Source of the DNA: Gymnogyps californianus
Lineage: Eukaryota; Chordata; Aves; Accipitriformes; Cathartidae
Direction of reading: 5' to 3'
Length of the DNA: 64,000 bases
Assembly: GCF_018139145.2 (NCBI RefSeq)
Contig: NC_059473.1
Location: forward strand, 6,936,503 to 7,000,502
The notes beneath the pieces are model-generated. The model had not been told where the DNA came from, did no database searches, and saw only the letters and a list, made by a program, of their open reading frames with translations. Shown piece by piece: positions 36,287-45,988 of this stretch; position 1 is the first letter of the stretch, and every line of letters begins with the position of its first letter. Position numbers and translations under genes: made by a program.

Positions 36287-38444
36287 CCTCACAGGGACCA
36301 ACAGCAAAATCATTGGAGTGGTCTTGTGCAACCAAAAGAAGAAATGTTTGTATTCATTTAGGATTTGATCCAAATTTGATTGAGTTCAGGAGAAATCTTC
36401 CAGTAACTGCAGAGAGATTTGGATCTGGCCTGTAGAGGTTGTCTGTTTACATCTCAACTTGCAAACATGAGTCCACATGCCCAAAGGAGCACTTTACACT
36501 TTCATGTTTACTCCCATCCATTTCTCATACAGAGATTCCTTTTGATGAATGTTCCAATTATCTGTCTGCTGCAGCTGTCATTTACTTTTCTGTGGCTGTC
36601 TTGTCTATTGATATATCAGGAACATACCAGTAGTGTTGCTGTCATGTATTTAAGGCATCTTGGTCTAGGTTTTTTTTTTTTTTTTTCCTTTCTTTTCTCC
36701 CTGCAATCACATTTCAGTCAATCAGGGCGTTTGTGCAGATGAAATCGGTCTCGGTCTCATACACCCGCACACACATTAGTCTTTTACATTATAGCCTAAT
36801 AACCTAAGTTCTCATAACGTAATTGTGGCTGGTGGGAAGCCCTGCCGTACAAAACGGATGGTGCTGCTTCCCTTCAGGTAAACCCTGTTGACAGGCAAAA
36901 GGTGTTACTGCTTGTATAGGCAAGTTCATTGCTCCGGTGCGCATAGCGCTACGGATACATCATCAGATTAGTCAAATGTCTGTGAAAAGGATTCTGTCTC
37001 TAAGATTCCATTTGCTCCTTGCCTGCCTTTGATATTTCTGTGCTTGCGCAAGAAGGTTTGACCATGTTAGCATTACGCAGGCCTCTCATAGAGAGCTCAT
37101 TGTCTGGGTCCTTTCCCCAACAAAGGACTAAGGTGTGGGGCTTAAATACAGGCGTGGGATGTATTTCCCATTAAAATAATAAAACAAAAGATATTTACTG
37201 CTTTTTAGCTGCAGTATCAATAAACTGATAAGATAGCTTTTACTGAAAGGAAAATAAAACCTACTATACCAAGTCTTTGGTGTTACAGACGAGGTAGCAA
37301 TTTAAAGTTTGAGGGCCAAACCTTAAACAGTGCAGATCATTACAGCCATAGAGATTTCCAGTAATGAATCCTAGATGAATACCTGCACAGGAATGTATTA
37401 CATGTCATGTAAGAATAAAATTATTTGATTACACTGATGGTGTTTTCTGCAGTCCCAAAATATGTACCACAGAGAGGTACCAAGCTGTCTTTGTTATTGC
37501 AAACAGCAGTTACGTTCACACAGTGCTCTGCCTAAGCTGGTTTGAGTGACACATTTTTACTTTTTCCACATAAAATTTTGCTTCATTTTCAGTTTTTTCA
37601 ATTTTGTTTGGCTTTTATATTGTAATGTTTAATATTAAATAGTATTGATGAAATTTAAAACTCATATCTCATTCAGTATTCTATGTCTATATCATGCTCT
37701 CATTCTAAGTAACATTATATTTAGCATTTAATGTTTCCAAGATAATTTTTTTTTTTTGAGGAAACCTTCATACCGAAAAAAGTTTTACTTGTTCCAAGTC
37801 GGAGCACAAAGCATGTTTTGGAACACTGGAATTTCCCACGGGGCAGAGATCCTGTTTTCCAACCGGCTCTGGTACATGGGCTATGAAGAACCCCTTCTGA
37901 TTGCCCAAAGAGGACTTGGCTCATGATCATTTCTGAAGTTTATTCAAGGGCAAAAGATGGGGTGATTATTATGAAGTCTCATTTTGGTTCATTCCCAGAA
38001 GACCAAAGTAAAAGCCAGTAAAGACCTTGACACTGTCTCACCCACCAGCTGTCATTTCTAATCCAGATGCTCCACATCTCTTGCCAGCTTCTTGCTGGGG
38101 GGATGGGAGGAGGAAGGGAGGGCTTGAAAATAAAATAATTTTAAAAAGAAGAAAAGGAAAGTCAAATATTGTTTGTGCAAACTATGATTTGATGCAAAGT
38201 GGAACATAAATATGAGCCCTTGGTATCCACGTGAGTCATGTATTCCTAACCTTATGACAAACTGTGTCTGTTTTTGCATATTAATGGAAGTGTATAATGA
38301 TAATTCCCTTATAGCTTTCAGCTATGGGGATCTTTCCATTTCACTGTTTTGAGGAATTTGTACATATAGATAGATATGTGGCTCCCATCACTTTGTCAGC
38401 TGAGCACAGATTAACGTAGTCATCCTGACAACACTTTTCTTGGG
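36287..38444. other. Non-coding stretch with CpG cluster and T-tract
   Basis: No gene is seen. A T17 run lies at 36670-36686. At 36935-36953 four CpG occur within 19 bases, which is dense for this CpG-poor window, and at 37043-37052 there is the perfect palindrome CTTGCGCAAG. The open frames across this stretch, for example 36419-36742 (+), are not recognisable and one runs through the T-tract. Confidence 0.5.
37043..37052. promoter_or_regulatory. C/EBP-like palindromic site (candidate)
   Basis: The palindrome CTTGCGCAAG contains TTGCGCAA, the classic C/EBP family dimer core. A ten-base perfect match including a CpG is less common by chance here than AT-only motifs. Nothing else shows that it is used, and no gene or transcription start is visible nearby. 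Confidence 0.25.
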
Positions 38445-38600
38445 TCGTAAAATGTTATCTGCACTTTATGGATGAAAACCAAGAGACATGGGGATTTTAA
38501 AGGCCTCATCCACAGCCTATAGGCATTAGTGAGAATCTTTTCATTGATTTCAGTGGTCATGGATCATGTCCTTTGTGACTTGCCCAAGGGAACTGTTATG
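38445..38600 (-). repeat. MIR-like fragment with adjoining old repeat piece
   Basis: Antisense MIR features are CTGCACTTTATGGATGAAAA, CCAAGAGACATGGGG and, further on, TGACTTGCCCAAGGG near 38578. In between is TTGATTTCAGTGG, typical of the old sauropsid repeat group. It may be one SINE interrupted by, or adjacent to, another repeat. Both are strongly decayed. Confidence 0.45.
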
Positions 38601-39054
38601 ATGACTCAGTCAAACTGCTCATCCGGTCTTTGATAATTTTTTTTAATTTATTTTTTTCCCAGCACCAAACTATATCCCAGTACTTATTTTCTATAGCGTA
38701 TATAAAACTATGTTTTAAACTCATAGCTTTACTCTTATTGCATCTCCTATCAACAGGAGTAAAGAACAGAATGATAGCTCAGGTTATTATCTTTCAATCT
38801 TTATTAATTATAATATAGTGCCTAAGAAAAACATTGAAATATTTTAAAAATGACTAATTTTATGATGGCTATGCTCAAAGCCATGGATGTCTGAGGATAG
38901 CTCATGGTTAAGTTAAAAATCAGTTGTGTTCTGTCTTTTTCTTGTTCTGTATATTATGAGTTTAGATATAGTAAACATCATAATGGTTTTGAAAAAGTAA
39001 ATACTTGGCCACGGCATTTATATGAACATTATGCAAGAAGATAGATATTGTGCT

Positions 39055-39055
<1 letters not shown>
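38601..39055. other. Non-coding stretch, no gene seen
   Basis: This is AT-rich DNA leading up to the C46 tract. The open frame at 38630-38818 (+) is low-complexity and unrecognised. Confidence 0.5.

Positions 39056-39101
<46 letters not shown>
39056..39101 (+). repeat. Pure C46 homopolymer
   Basis: There are 46 consecutive C without interruption, flanked by TGCTT on the left and GGAAGC on the right. The minus strand is G46. Such long pure C/G runs are rare in vertebrate DNA compared with A/T runs. They can form G-quadruplex or i-motif structures and are hard to sequence, so the exact length may be unreliable. A proline run in one open frame (39022-39237) is a translation of this tract and not a protein signal. 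Confidence 0.97.
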
Positions 39102-39103
<2 letters not shown>

Positions 39104-39309
39104 AAGCTCAAATTACTTGCTTTACAATATATTATGCTGCCGGTACAGCTTACACTCCAAGTCTAAAATGTGGTTCCTTGATGAGGGCTGGAGCAGTCCT
39201 AATCTTTTCCTGTATTACTGAGCTCTACCATGTTTAGATCACTGTCAGCTATAATGCAAGTGTTAAGTGATGTACAGGAGAGCAGCCCACAAGTAGTAAC
39301 AGAATGCAA

Positions 39310-39540
39310 ACACTCCAGACTGAGAGAAAGTATTTCACCTGATACAGAGGAGTTTTAACTAGAACTAATAGGGTAAAACTGAGCAAAAAGGCATATTTAG
39401 ACTGTACACCAGGAAAAAGTTCCTAGTGGTGAAAGCTATTAGCCTATGGTATGTTCTCCCAAGGGAAGCAATAGTAGCAGTATGCATAAGTTACTTTAAT
39501 CAGAAAAAATACTCGAGGGTACATTGTAAGGCGCTAACTA
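39310..39540 (+). mobile_element. CR1-type LINE, 3'-end fragment, sense
   Basis: In order it shows AACTGAGCAAAAAGGCATAT, TTAGACTGTACACCAGGAAA, AAGTTCCTAGTGGTGAAAGC, TATTAGCCTATGGTATG, TTCTCCCAAGGGAAGCAATA and later AATCAGAAAAAATACT. This follows the final part of CR1 ORF2 and its 3' region ('GACTGAGCAAAGGAAAATTT', 'AGACTGAATATCAGGAAAAA', 'CTTCCTAACAGTGAG', 'TGTGGAATAGTCTGCC', 'CAGGGAGGTGGTGGAA'). It is strongly decayed with no intact frame. It lies about 210 bases downstream of the C46 tract and is the only CR1 fragment here in the plus orientation. Confidence 0.6.
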
Positions 39541-42028
39541 TTTTGGTGGTGATGAGGAGTGGTTTGTTTGATTGCTAAGCTCATTACTAAGCTTTTTCCT
39601 TCTCCGAGTCCTATGATTCATTTTATATTCTTGAATGTACCATAGAATTAAAGCTTGGCTTAGAACAATCAAAAAGGCATTGATAAGCTTGAAAAAAAAG
39701 TTATTTATCTGTTCCAGCATACCAAGTCTATAATGTTTGTCTAGGTAACTTAAAAAAAGAAAAATATTCCCTGTGTAACCTTTTGCATGATTGTTTCAAT
39801 TGTTCATTTGTATTTATTCATAAAAAGAACAAATTCCTCTGTTACATTGAGACTTTGTACCACGTGTGTTTAATGTTATAGACTTGACCAAAGGGAAAGA
39901 TTGTGTTACTTCGGCTTCATAGGAAATGTGGTAGAACACCTTTAAAATGCTGACCTTAGCATCTAAATCATACATTTCGAAACAGTGATGTAACTGGTCA
40001 AGAGAAGGCCAGAATGAAGTAATAGTGACTAAGCAGTGTTGTCAGTGTTCACCAGTTTTCTTCTTTCATGTCACAGATGCCTGAGAAGTGGTATAAATGT
40101 GATTCTGACTGTGACTAATAGTCACTGTCTCTACAGGGTGCAAAATAAAATGGTGCCGCTTTTGTAAAGTTGCATTGTGAACACTTGGCAAAGACCATGA
40201 AGGAAATGCTTTCAGAGAAAAAAGCCCCAAAGAAAAGAAATGCCAAAGATGTCTTCATTAAGTATGTAGATTAGTGACTCTCCTTTTGAAGATGGAGTAT
40301 CCCTTTTTTATTTCTCTTGACATGGAAGTCAGGGACCAATCATTCCAGCTGGAGTTATGAGAACAGCTTTAGTGGGTGCACAGGATATCAAGGCAGTTGT
40401 ACCTCTGTCAGATTGTTGTTTCAAGAGGCAGTGGATTTCTGTTGTGCGAGCAAGATCAAGCGAGAGCAGATTTAAGATCAGCTAGTGCTCCTTAAATAGT
40501 TGGTTGAATATGCTGAGTCTGTGCTTGCCTAACTGTGAATGGGTTTCTACAATGATAATTTGGGGTTGCCAGGGACAGAGAGTGGATCGATGCAATAAAG
40601 TGGACCCCCCCCCCCCCATTTTATTCTTTGTTTTCTCTGTACAGAGATACTGTCTTGCCCAGAGAGAGGTAGGAAGTACTTAGATGTTGCTGAGGGTGGT
40701 GTTAAAGCTCAGTTGTCCTTTGCTCTCCTAGCAGGAAGAGGGAACACCTGCTGCTGAGCAGTTTTGTAAACTGGTGCTGACAGATTACTTCATAAAAACT
40801 AATCTGAAGAGTTGAAAATTTTTTTCTTTAATAGCTATTAGTGAATAATTTATCCACAATTACATTAGATATGAGACCTTATTTGTGATCCCCACCCTTC
40901 TCTTATCTCTCTTATCCTCCTATGCAAGCTTGCTCAAGAAGAAAGCAGCCCCTTTCATCTCTTCATACAATATGTAGTTCAGTGAGACTTTGATTTTGAG
41001 TGAAGCATTTAGGGGTTTGTGAAAAACAAATGATATGTAAGAGTAATAATTGATTTATCTGTATGACATTTCAGTGTCACGTGAGAAGTCTTTCTTTAAA
41101 ATCATGCATTGAAAAGTGTGTTTGTCATTCTAAATTTCTAATGGGAAACATTTTATAGAAAGTAAAACCTGTTCTTTGGGAATGTCTCATATAATGAGCT
41201 AGTTCCGTCTACTGCAACTTCTATGCTATTAATCTTATGCCTTCTGGTAAGAGTTTACAGACTTATTTTTCCCTTAGGTAGCACATCAACTTTTTGTCCT
41301 CCCCAGCAAATAGCAGAAGTTCAGTAATCTCTATAACAGGCCTATAAGAGACACAGTATTCTAATTTGAGAAGTAATGAAACTGCTCATGTCATAAGACA
41401 CTCTTGCATAGATTTCAAGCATTGAGATTTTAGAGCATTATATTAGGATGTTATGTTCTTCTCTGTTCCACCACAATCACCTCACAGAGCTTTTTTGTCT
41501 CATGGGAGATGAAAAAAAAAGGGAAAAAGGGAGGAAACATCTGAAAGCTGTGATCCTGTTTGCATTTGCCCAGATTTGCAAAGGCATATGAGAACATACA
41601 TTGACTACTCAGGAACTAAATGTCCTTGTGACTGTCTCCCTGGGGGACCGTGGTGAGACTCCTGTTCACATTGCAAATCAGAATCTGCAGAACAAAATGC
41701 TGGATTTTGTCTTAGCACTTTTAAAAGGAATAACATTTTAATGATATGTGCTATTGGCGTAATCCTTCCAAAATGGACAATGATTTATACATTTCATGTG
41801 AGGACAGGATTCCTTAGGGGATGACTCATTGTTTTAGTCTGGAATAATTCCAGTGGGAACCTTTTTCAGAACTGGTTGATACATACCTTACATGGTCTTA
41901 GTTTGGGATTTTTTTTGTCTTTCGTTTTGTCTGATAATATGTGTGCTTGCCCTATTAAAATTAAGCTGTCTCTTTCCCTTCCGAGTCAAATCCAGTTCGT
42001 ATTTACTGAGACCTTATATGGAGAGGGA
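39541..42028. other. Non-coding stretch, no gene seen
   Basis: No gene is seen. A C13 run lies at 40605-40617, directly followed by an ATTTTATT-type T-rich patch. An A-rich patch lies at about 41510-41530. No other repeat was recognised. Confidence 0.55.
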
Positions 42029-42092
42029 GTGTGTGTATATATATAAATACATGTATACATAAATGTCTTTATGTGTGTATATATACATATCC
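42029..42092. repeat. TG/TA microsatellite
   Basis: Alternating pyrimidine-purine DNA. GTGTGTATATATATA is followed by an interrupted ATACATGTATACATAA segment and then a second GTGTGTATATATACATA. Two similar TG-to-TA blocks flank ATACATGTATACAT-type palindromic sequence. It is a simple repeat. Confidence 0.85.
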
Positions 42093-42429
42093 AGGGAAGA
42101 AAAAAGAACGGGATCTATTGCAAAGGCAGAGTTTATTTTTTAATAAGGGGTGGATTTTGCTTTAAACACATCTTTTCACATCTTAGTTTGAACCCAAAGA
42201 CAACAATTGCCAGCATAACTGCTTCCATTTATAGAAATAATTCAGTACTGTAGATTGTGGGACTATACTGATACTATGGCCTATGAATACTGAATTAACA
42301 GCCAATGGAAGCAGTACAGACTTGTATCATCTGATACGAAAACAGACTGTCTTCACTCACACTCCTGGTCTTGGTTGTACATTTTGTCCCCTTTTTAAAT
42401 TGACATTGCCACTGTTAGGAATCAGTGCA

Positions 42430-43415
42430 GTCAAGAAAGCTCTGTAGCATGGACAATAAAGATGATCTGGGAAGCGTAGTCGCCCTAGGGAGTCCTGTAA
42501 AGTGTTCCAGTAAAGGGCCTACTGCATCAGGGATTTAAGGTAATCTCCCATTAGTTACCCTTTCTGAAGATGGGTAAAACATTTGCCTTTCTTCAGTCAT
42601 TGGGGACCTCCCTTGATCTCCATGACTTTTCATCAATGATAAGAGAGTGACCCTGCCATGTCACCAGTGGTCTCTGCACTCTTGCCTCCATCCCTTCTGG
42701 TAGCATGGATTTATAAGGGTCAGGATTTCTTAAAAGATCTCTGACTTCTTTTTGACTGCTTATAACTTCTCTCATCCTTGAACCCTGTCTGTGGGTGCAA
42801 AGACTGGATAGACCTCATTGGTGAAGCCTGAGGCATAGAAAGCATTGAGCACCTCAGCCTTATCTGTATCTGCTGTTGCTAAAAGTCATCCACCCCATTC
42901 AGCGGTGGTCCCACTTCCTTTTTTCCTTTTGCTACTGATGTGATTCTAGAAGCTTTTGTAGTTCTTAACATGCTGTGCCAGTTCTGACTCTAGCTGAGCT
43001 TTGGCTTTGCTAAAACCATCCTTATGTGCCTAAGCAATGTTTCTACGTTCATCTTTTGCAGCCTATCCTTGCTTCTACCTCCTGTGTATGACTTTTTGTG
43101 CTGGAACTCCATCAGGATTTCCCAGTTTAGCCATGCTGGTCTACTGATATGTCTATTGGCTTCCCTGAGCACAGGGATGGAGATTTCTTGTGCTGAGAAG
43201 AGCTTGTCCCTGAAGACAGCCTTAATCTTTCAGAGCTGTTGCCCACAGGATGCCACCTACCTGTTCCCTACATCAGACAACATCTGCTTTCCTGAAGTTC
43301 AGGGTCTATACTCTGCTACTTGCCTTCCTCGTGTTCCTTGGGGTCTTGAATTCTGCTATAGACTAGCATATGCCAAAAGTTTTTCTTTTGCATGTGGGCC
43401 AAAATGGTTAAAGTT
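42430..43415 (-). mobile_element. CR1 LINE fragment (ORF2 region), antisense
   Basis: About 1 kb of an old CR1 retroposon lies on the minus strand. Six-frame reading recovers, in the expected order, the linker after the endonuclease and the start of the reverse-transcriptase region: TLNFRKAD (43305-43282), RPAWLN (43142-43125), KAEVLNAFYASGFT (42861-42820), LLRNPDPYKSM (42736-42704) and KSW..EVP near 42620. CR1 ORF2 encodes an endonuclease and a reverse transcriptase and is the mobilising protein of this family. The catalytic parts on both sides are missing, so the copy is truncated at both ends. Its ends are approximate. Confidence 0.85.
42530..43330 (-). pseudogene. CR1 ORF2 remnant, frameshifted
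   Basis: This is the protein-coding debris within the CR1 fragment. The recognisable motifs fall in different frames: the first bases of TLNFRKAD and KAEVLN share one frame, RPAWLN is in a second and LLRNPDP in a third. At least three frame changes and several in-frame stops have therefore built up. Two short open frames on the minus strand (42593-42775 and 42990-43172) are pieces of it. The 132-codon open frame on the opposite strand (43024-43422) is only its shadow. Neither the endonuclease catalytic residues nor the RT catalytic box is present, so no activity is possible. Confidence 0.8.
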
Positions 43416-43877
43416 CAATTAAAACATTTTGAATGTCTGTTGCAAATGTCAAGTTTTCAGTATGCAGTTCTTCCTATGCATCACGGAAAACAGTGACTGA
43501 GGAAAAGAAATTTCAAGAATCTATCCCAAAAGAAACATAGAAAATAGTGGTGTCAGTCAACCAGCTGTAACTATAAAAAGATTTCCAGTCTTGGGGACCA
43601 AAATCTCAAGACAACAGGTTACAAGATTTCAGGTTCAGGATTCAAGTTTAGAAGATTTCATCATCATCGGGTCTGTACGAGAACCCTAGCCCTGATATGG
43701 TCATGAAACCAAACCCCAAACCGCTGACTAAACCTAATTTAGATCTGGATCTAAACACCCACTTCCTTTTCCTCATTTCCAATCAAAACAGGTTTCAGTT
43801 TTGGTTGGTTTGAGTTCTTGGTGAAATCTCTTGTTGGTTATTGTTAACTTTTTCTCCCATCGCTATCTGTGATCTCA
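43416..43877. other. Non-coding stretch, no gene seen
   Basis: Short non-coding spacer to the right of the CR1 fragment. No gene or named repeat is seen. Confidence 0.5.
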
Positions 43878-43927
43878 AAAAAAACCAACCCCAAAACCAA
43901 AAATCAAACCCCAAAACAATCCCCCCT
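43878..43927 (+). repeat. A/C-rich low-complexity patch
   Basis: AAACCAACCCC and CAAAACCAAA-like units are followed by a C-rich end. It is low-complexity DNA with irregular units, neither a telomeric array nor a coding repeat. Confidence 0.7.
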
Positions 43928-45904
43928 CCTCTTCACAGGCCACATGTTTCTATTAACCAAAACCACTGTCAACAAATGAAAGTATGGCAAAACAGTGGTG
44001 GTTTCCTACCCCTTGTTTTTATACTTATTAATTATATTTGGTTTTGGTCCTAAAATGAGATGTAAATATTTCATAAATCAGGTGAATTTGTTGTTTTTAT
44101 AATTACATTTTATGGGATAAATGACAGAGTGTATTTAAGTAGGCATACATTCTACCCAAATATTTTATGTGGTTGTGTTAGCAGTCTGTTACAGATGTGT
44201 TTACTAAATCTGGCACACAGATAAGGATTAAAAAGTCATTGCTCCCTCCAAGTATTGTGACTTAAAAAGCAAATCTTGGAACAACTAATGCACATATCAA
44301 ACTTAAGGCTCAGTTTTGGGCATAAATCCTAATGACTTAGTTTAAATGAGTAGAAGAACTTGACACTCAATACAGAATTAGATTTATCAATCTTGTTCAG
44401 ATTTGTTTCTCCTTTGATAGTACACCCTTATGAAAATCTCTGATGCTTTTATGATATATTGATAAAATGAATCAAAAGTTTTTCTTTTCTTTCTGAGCCT
44501 TAGCCAAAATTAGGCTACTAAAAGGAGGTGCAAAAAAAGTAAGCTAGCTCCAACTGGGAATCTGTCTCTGATCTTACTGCTGCCAAACACCTTTGTTTTC
44601 AGACATTTCTACAGATTATGTCAATTTATAAGACACGTATGTACTTAGACCACTATATGAAAATGGTGCTTCCTGTGTCAAAAGCCTGACTGATCATGGT
44701 CTTACCTGATGCCTAGTCTCAAATGAGCACCTGTAATTAACTTCTTCAGCAGTAAGGATCTAATTTCAGAGATCAACCTATGCTATAGTGTTCATCTACA
44801 ACAATTCTTCAGATTGACCAGCTTGTCACCTGAATCATACAGGATGAAAAATAAAAGGAGAAATACTCTACCTTTAGAGCCAAGATAATTGTTAAGTACA
44901 TGTGCTTTTTCTTCCTTTTGTTTATGTGTTCATACAAATGAATTGAATAATTGGCAACTGAATAATTCTGTTTTCTTTTAGCTTAGTATGGCTTGTGTGA
45001 AGAGTGTTTATAGGTTAAATACATGATTCCAAAGGCTTTTTATTCCTTTATTGTGGTGATCCCCTCAGAAACAGTAAAATGGATGCTCTAGAGGTAATCA
45101 GCCCCCAAGACTGACATCTCTGGATTATCCAAAAAGTTAGAAGATGTGCTTCTATTTGTTCGAACAAATTTGTTTCAGAGTTAGTATTACATTGGTGAGG
45201 AACAAAAGCCTATACTGAACTGAAGATTGGTAGGTAAGATATATAATGTAACACACCAGAGGAAAACATGTGGAAACCCAGACTGTCAATGCAGGTTTAA
45301 AGGGATTAAGTAGATCTAGACCTTGTCTCTTCCCTTCCCAAAACAGGTGCAGGAAGCTGGCAAGATATGGACAAAGTCTTCTCTTATTCACTAGAGTGAA
45401 GGAGGGACTTTGGCCTAGGACAACAGTAAAGTATTAGTCTATAGTGTGGGGACAAGAAATAATGATGGGAGGTGCAGGGGGGGATCTGAAAGGCCTGGTG
45501 GTTCTTAGTGGGGTGCAGCTTAAACACCATCCTTTACTCCCTAACAGCACAATCTAACCTTCATGCAACAGTGTCAGTATGAAATTTAAAATTTTCTTTA
45601 TTCAGGACAAAGGAAGCAACTGTTCTTTTGGGGTCTGTTCTGATTTGCATTTTGAGTGAGCCATCCTTTAGCTTGGTGGAATTTGGTGAGCAAAAACAGA
45701 GCACATACAAGATTGCAAGTATCTGCTGCTCAGATGGAGGCACTGAACACAGGAAGCCCACAATTTGTTTTACATGACAAATTCATCAGAACTATAAAGC
45801 ATTTTTTAAAAATTATGATTTTTAGAGAGTCAGACAGTGTTTACATACACAATACTAGTCTGTATGCAGACAGAGGCTGGCATTATGCCAAATGCCGACA
45901 AATT
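43928..45904. other. Non-coding stretch, no gene seen
   Basis: No gene is seen. Open frames at 45152-45391 (-) and 45656-45940 (+) have no recognisable domain. A G7 run lies at about 45478-45484. Confidence 0.55.
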
Positions 45905-45988
45905 CAGAACCTCATCCTCAGCTGGTACGTATCACTGTAGCTTCATTGACTTCAATGAACTGGCGCCAGTTTACATTAACTGAGGAGC
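45905..45988. repeat. Decayed palindromic repeat (MITE-like)
   Basis: A symmetric inverted repeat centred at 45950/45951. The inner arms TTCATTGA (45942-45949) and TCAATGAA (45952-45959) and the outer arms CCTCAG (45916-45921) and CTGAGG (45980-45985) share exactly the same centre. Between them pairing is partly lost. It matches the order of a sauropsid repeat I know: CCTCAGCTGGTGTAAAT, then CATTGACTTCAATGG, then ATTTACACCAGCTGAGG. The form suggests an old non-autonomous DNA element, but no terminal target-site duplication can be read. Family name not known to me. Confidence 0.65.

Noticed and set aside
39022..39237. Open frame with a proline run
   Set aside because: The prolines come from the C46 homopolymer, and the rest is unrecognisable.
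43024..43422. 132-codon plus-strand open frame
   Set aside because: It is the antisense shadow of the CR1 ORF2 remnant, whose motifs are on the minus strand.
43878..43927. CCCCAAAA-like units resembling a telomere-type repeat
   Set aside because: Units are irregular and short. Vertebrate telomeres use TTAGGG, which occurs here only as scattered single copies.
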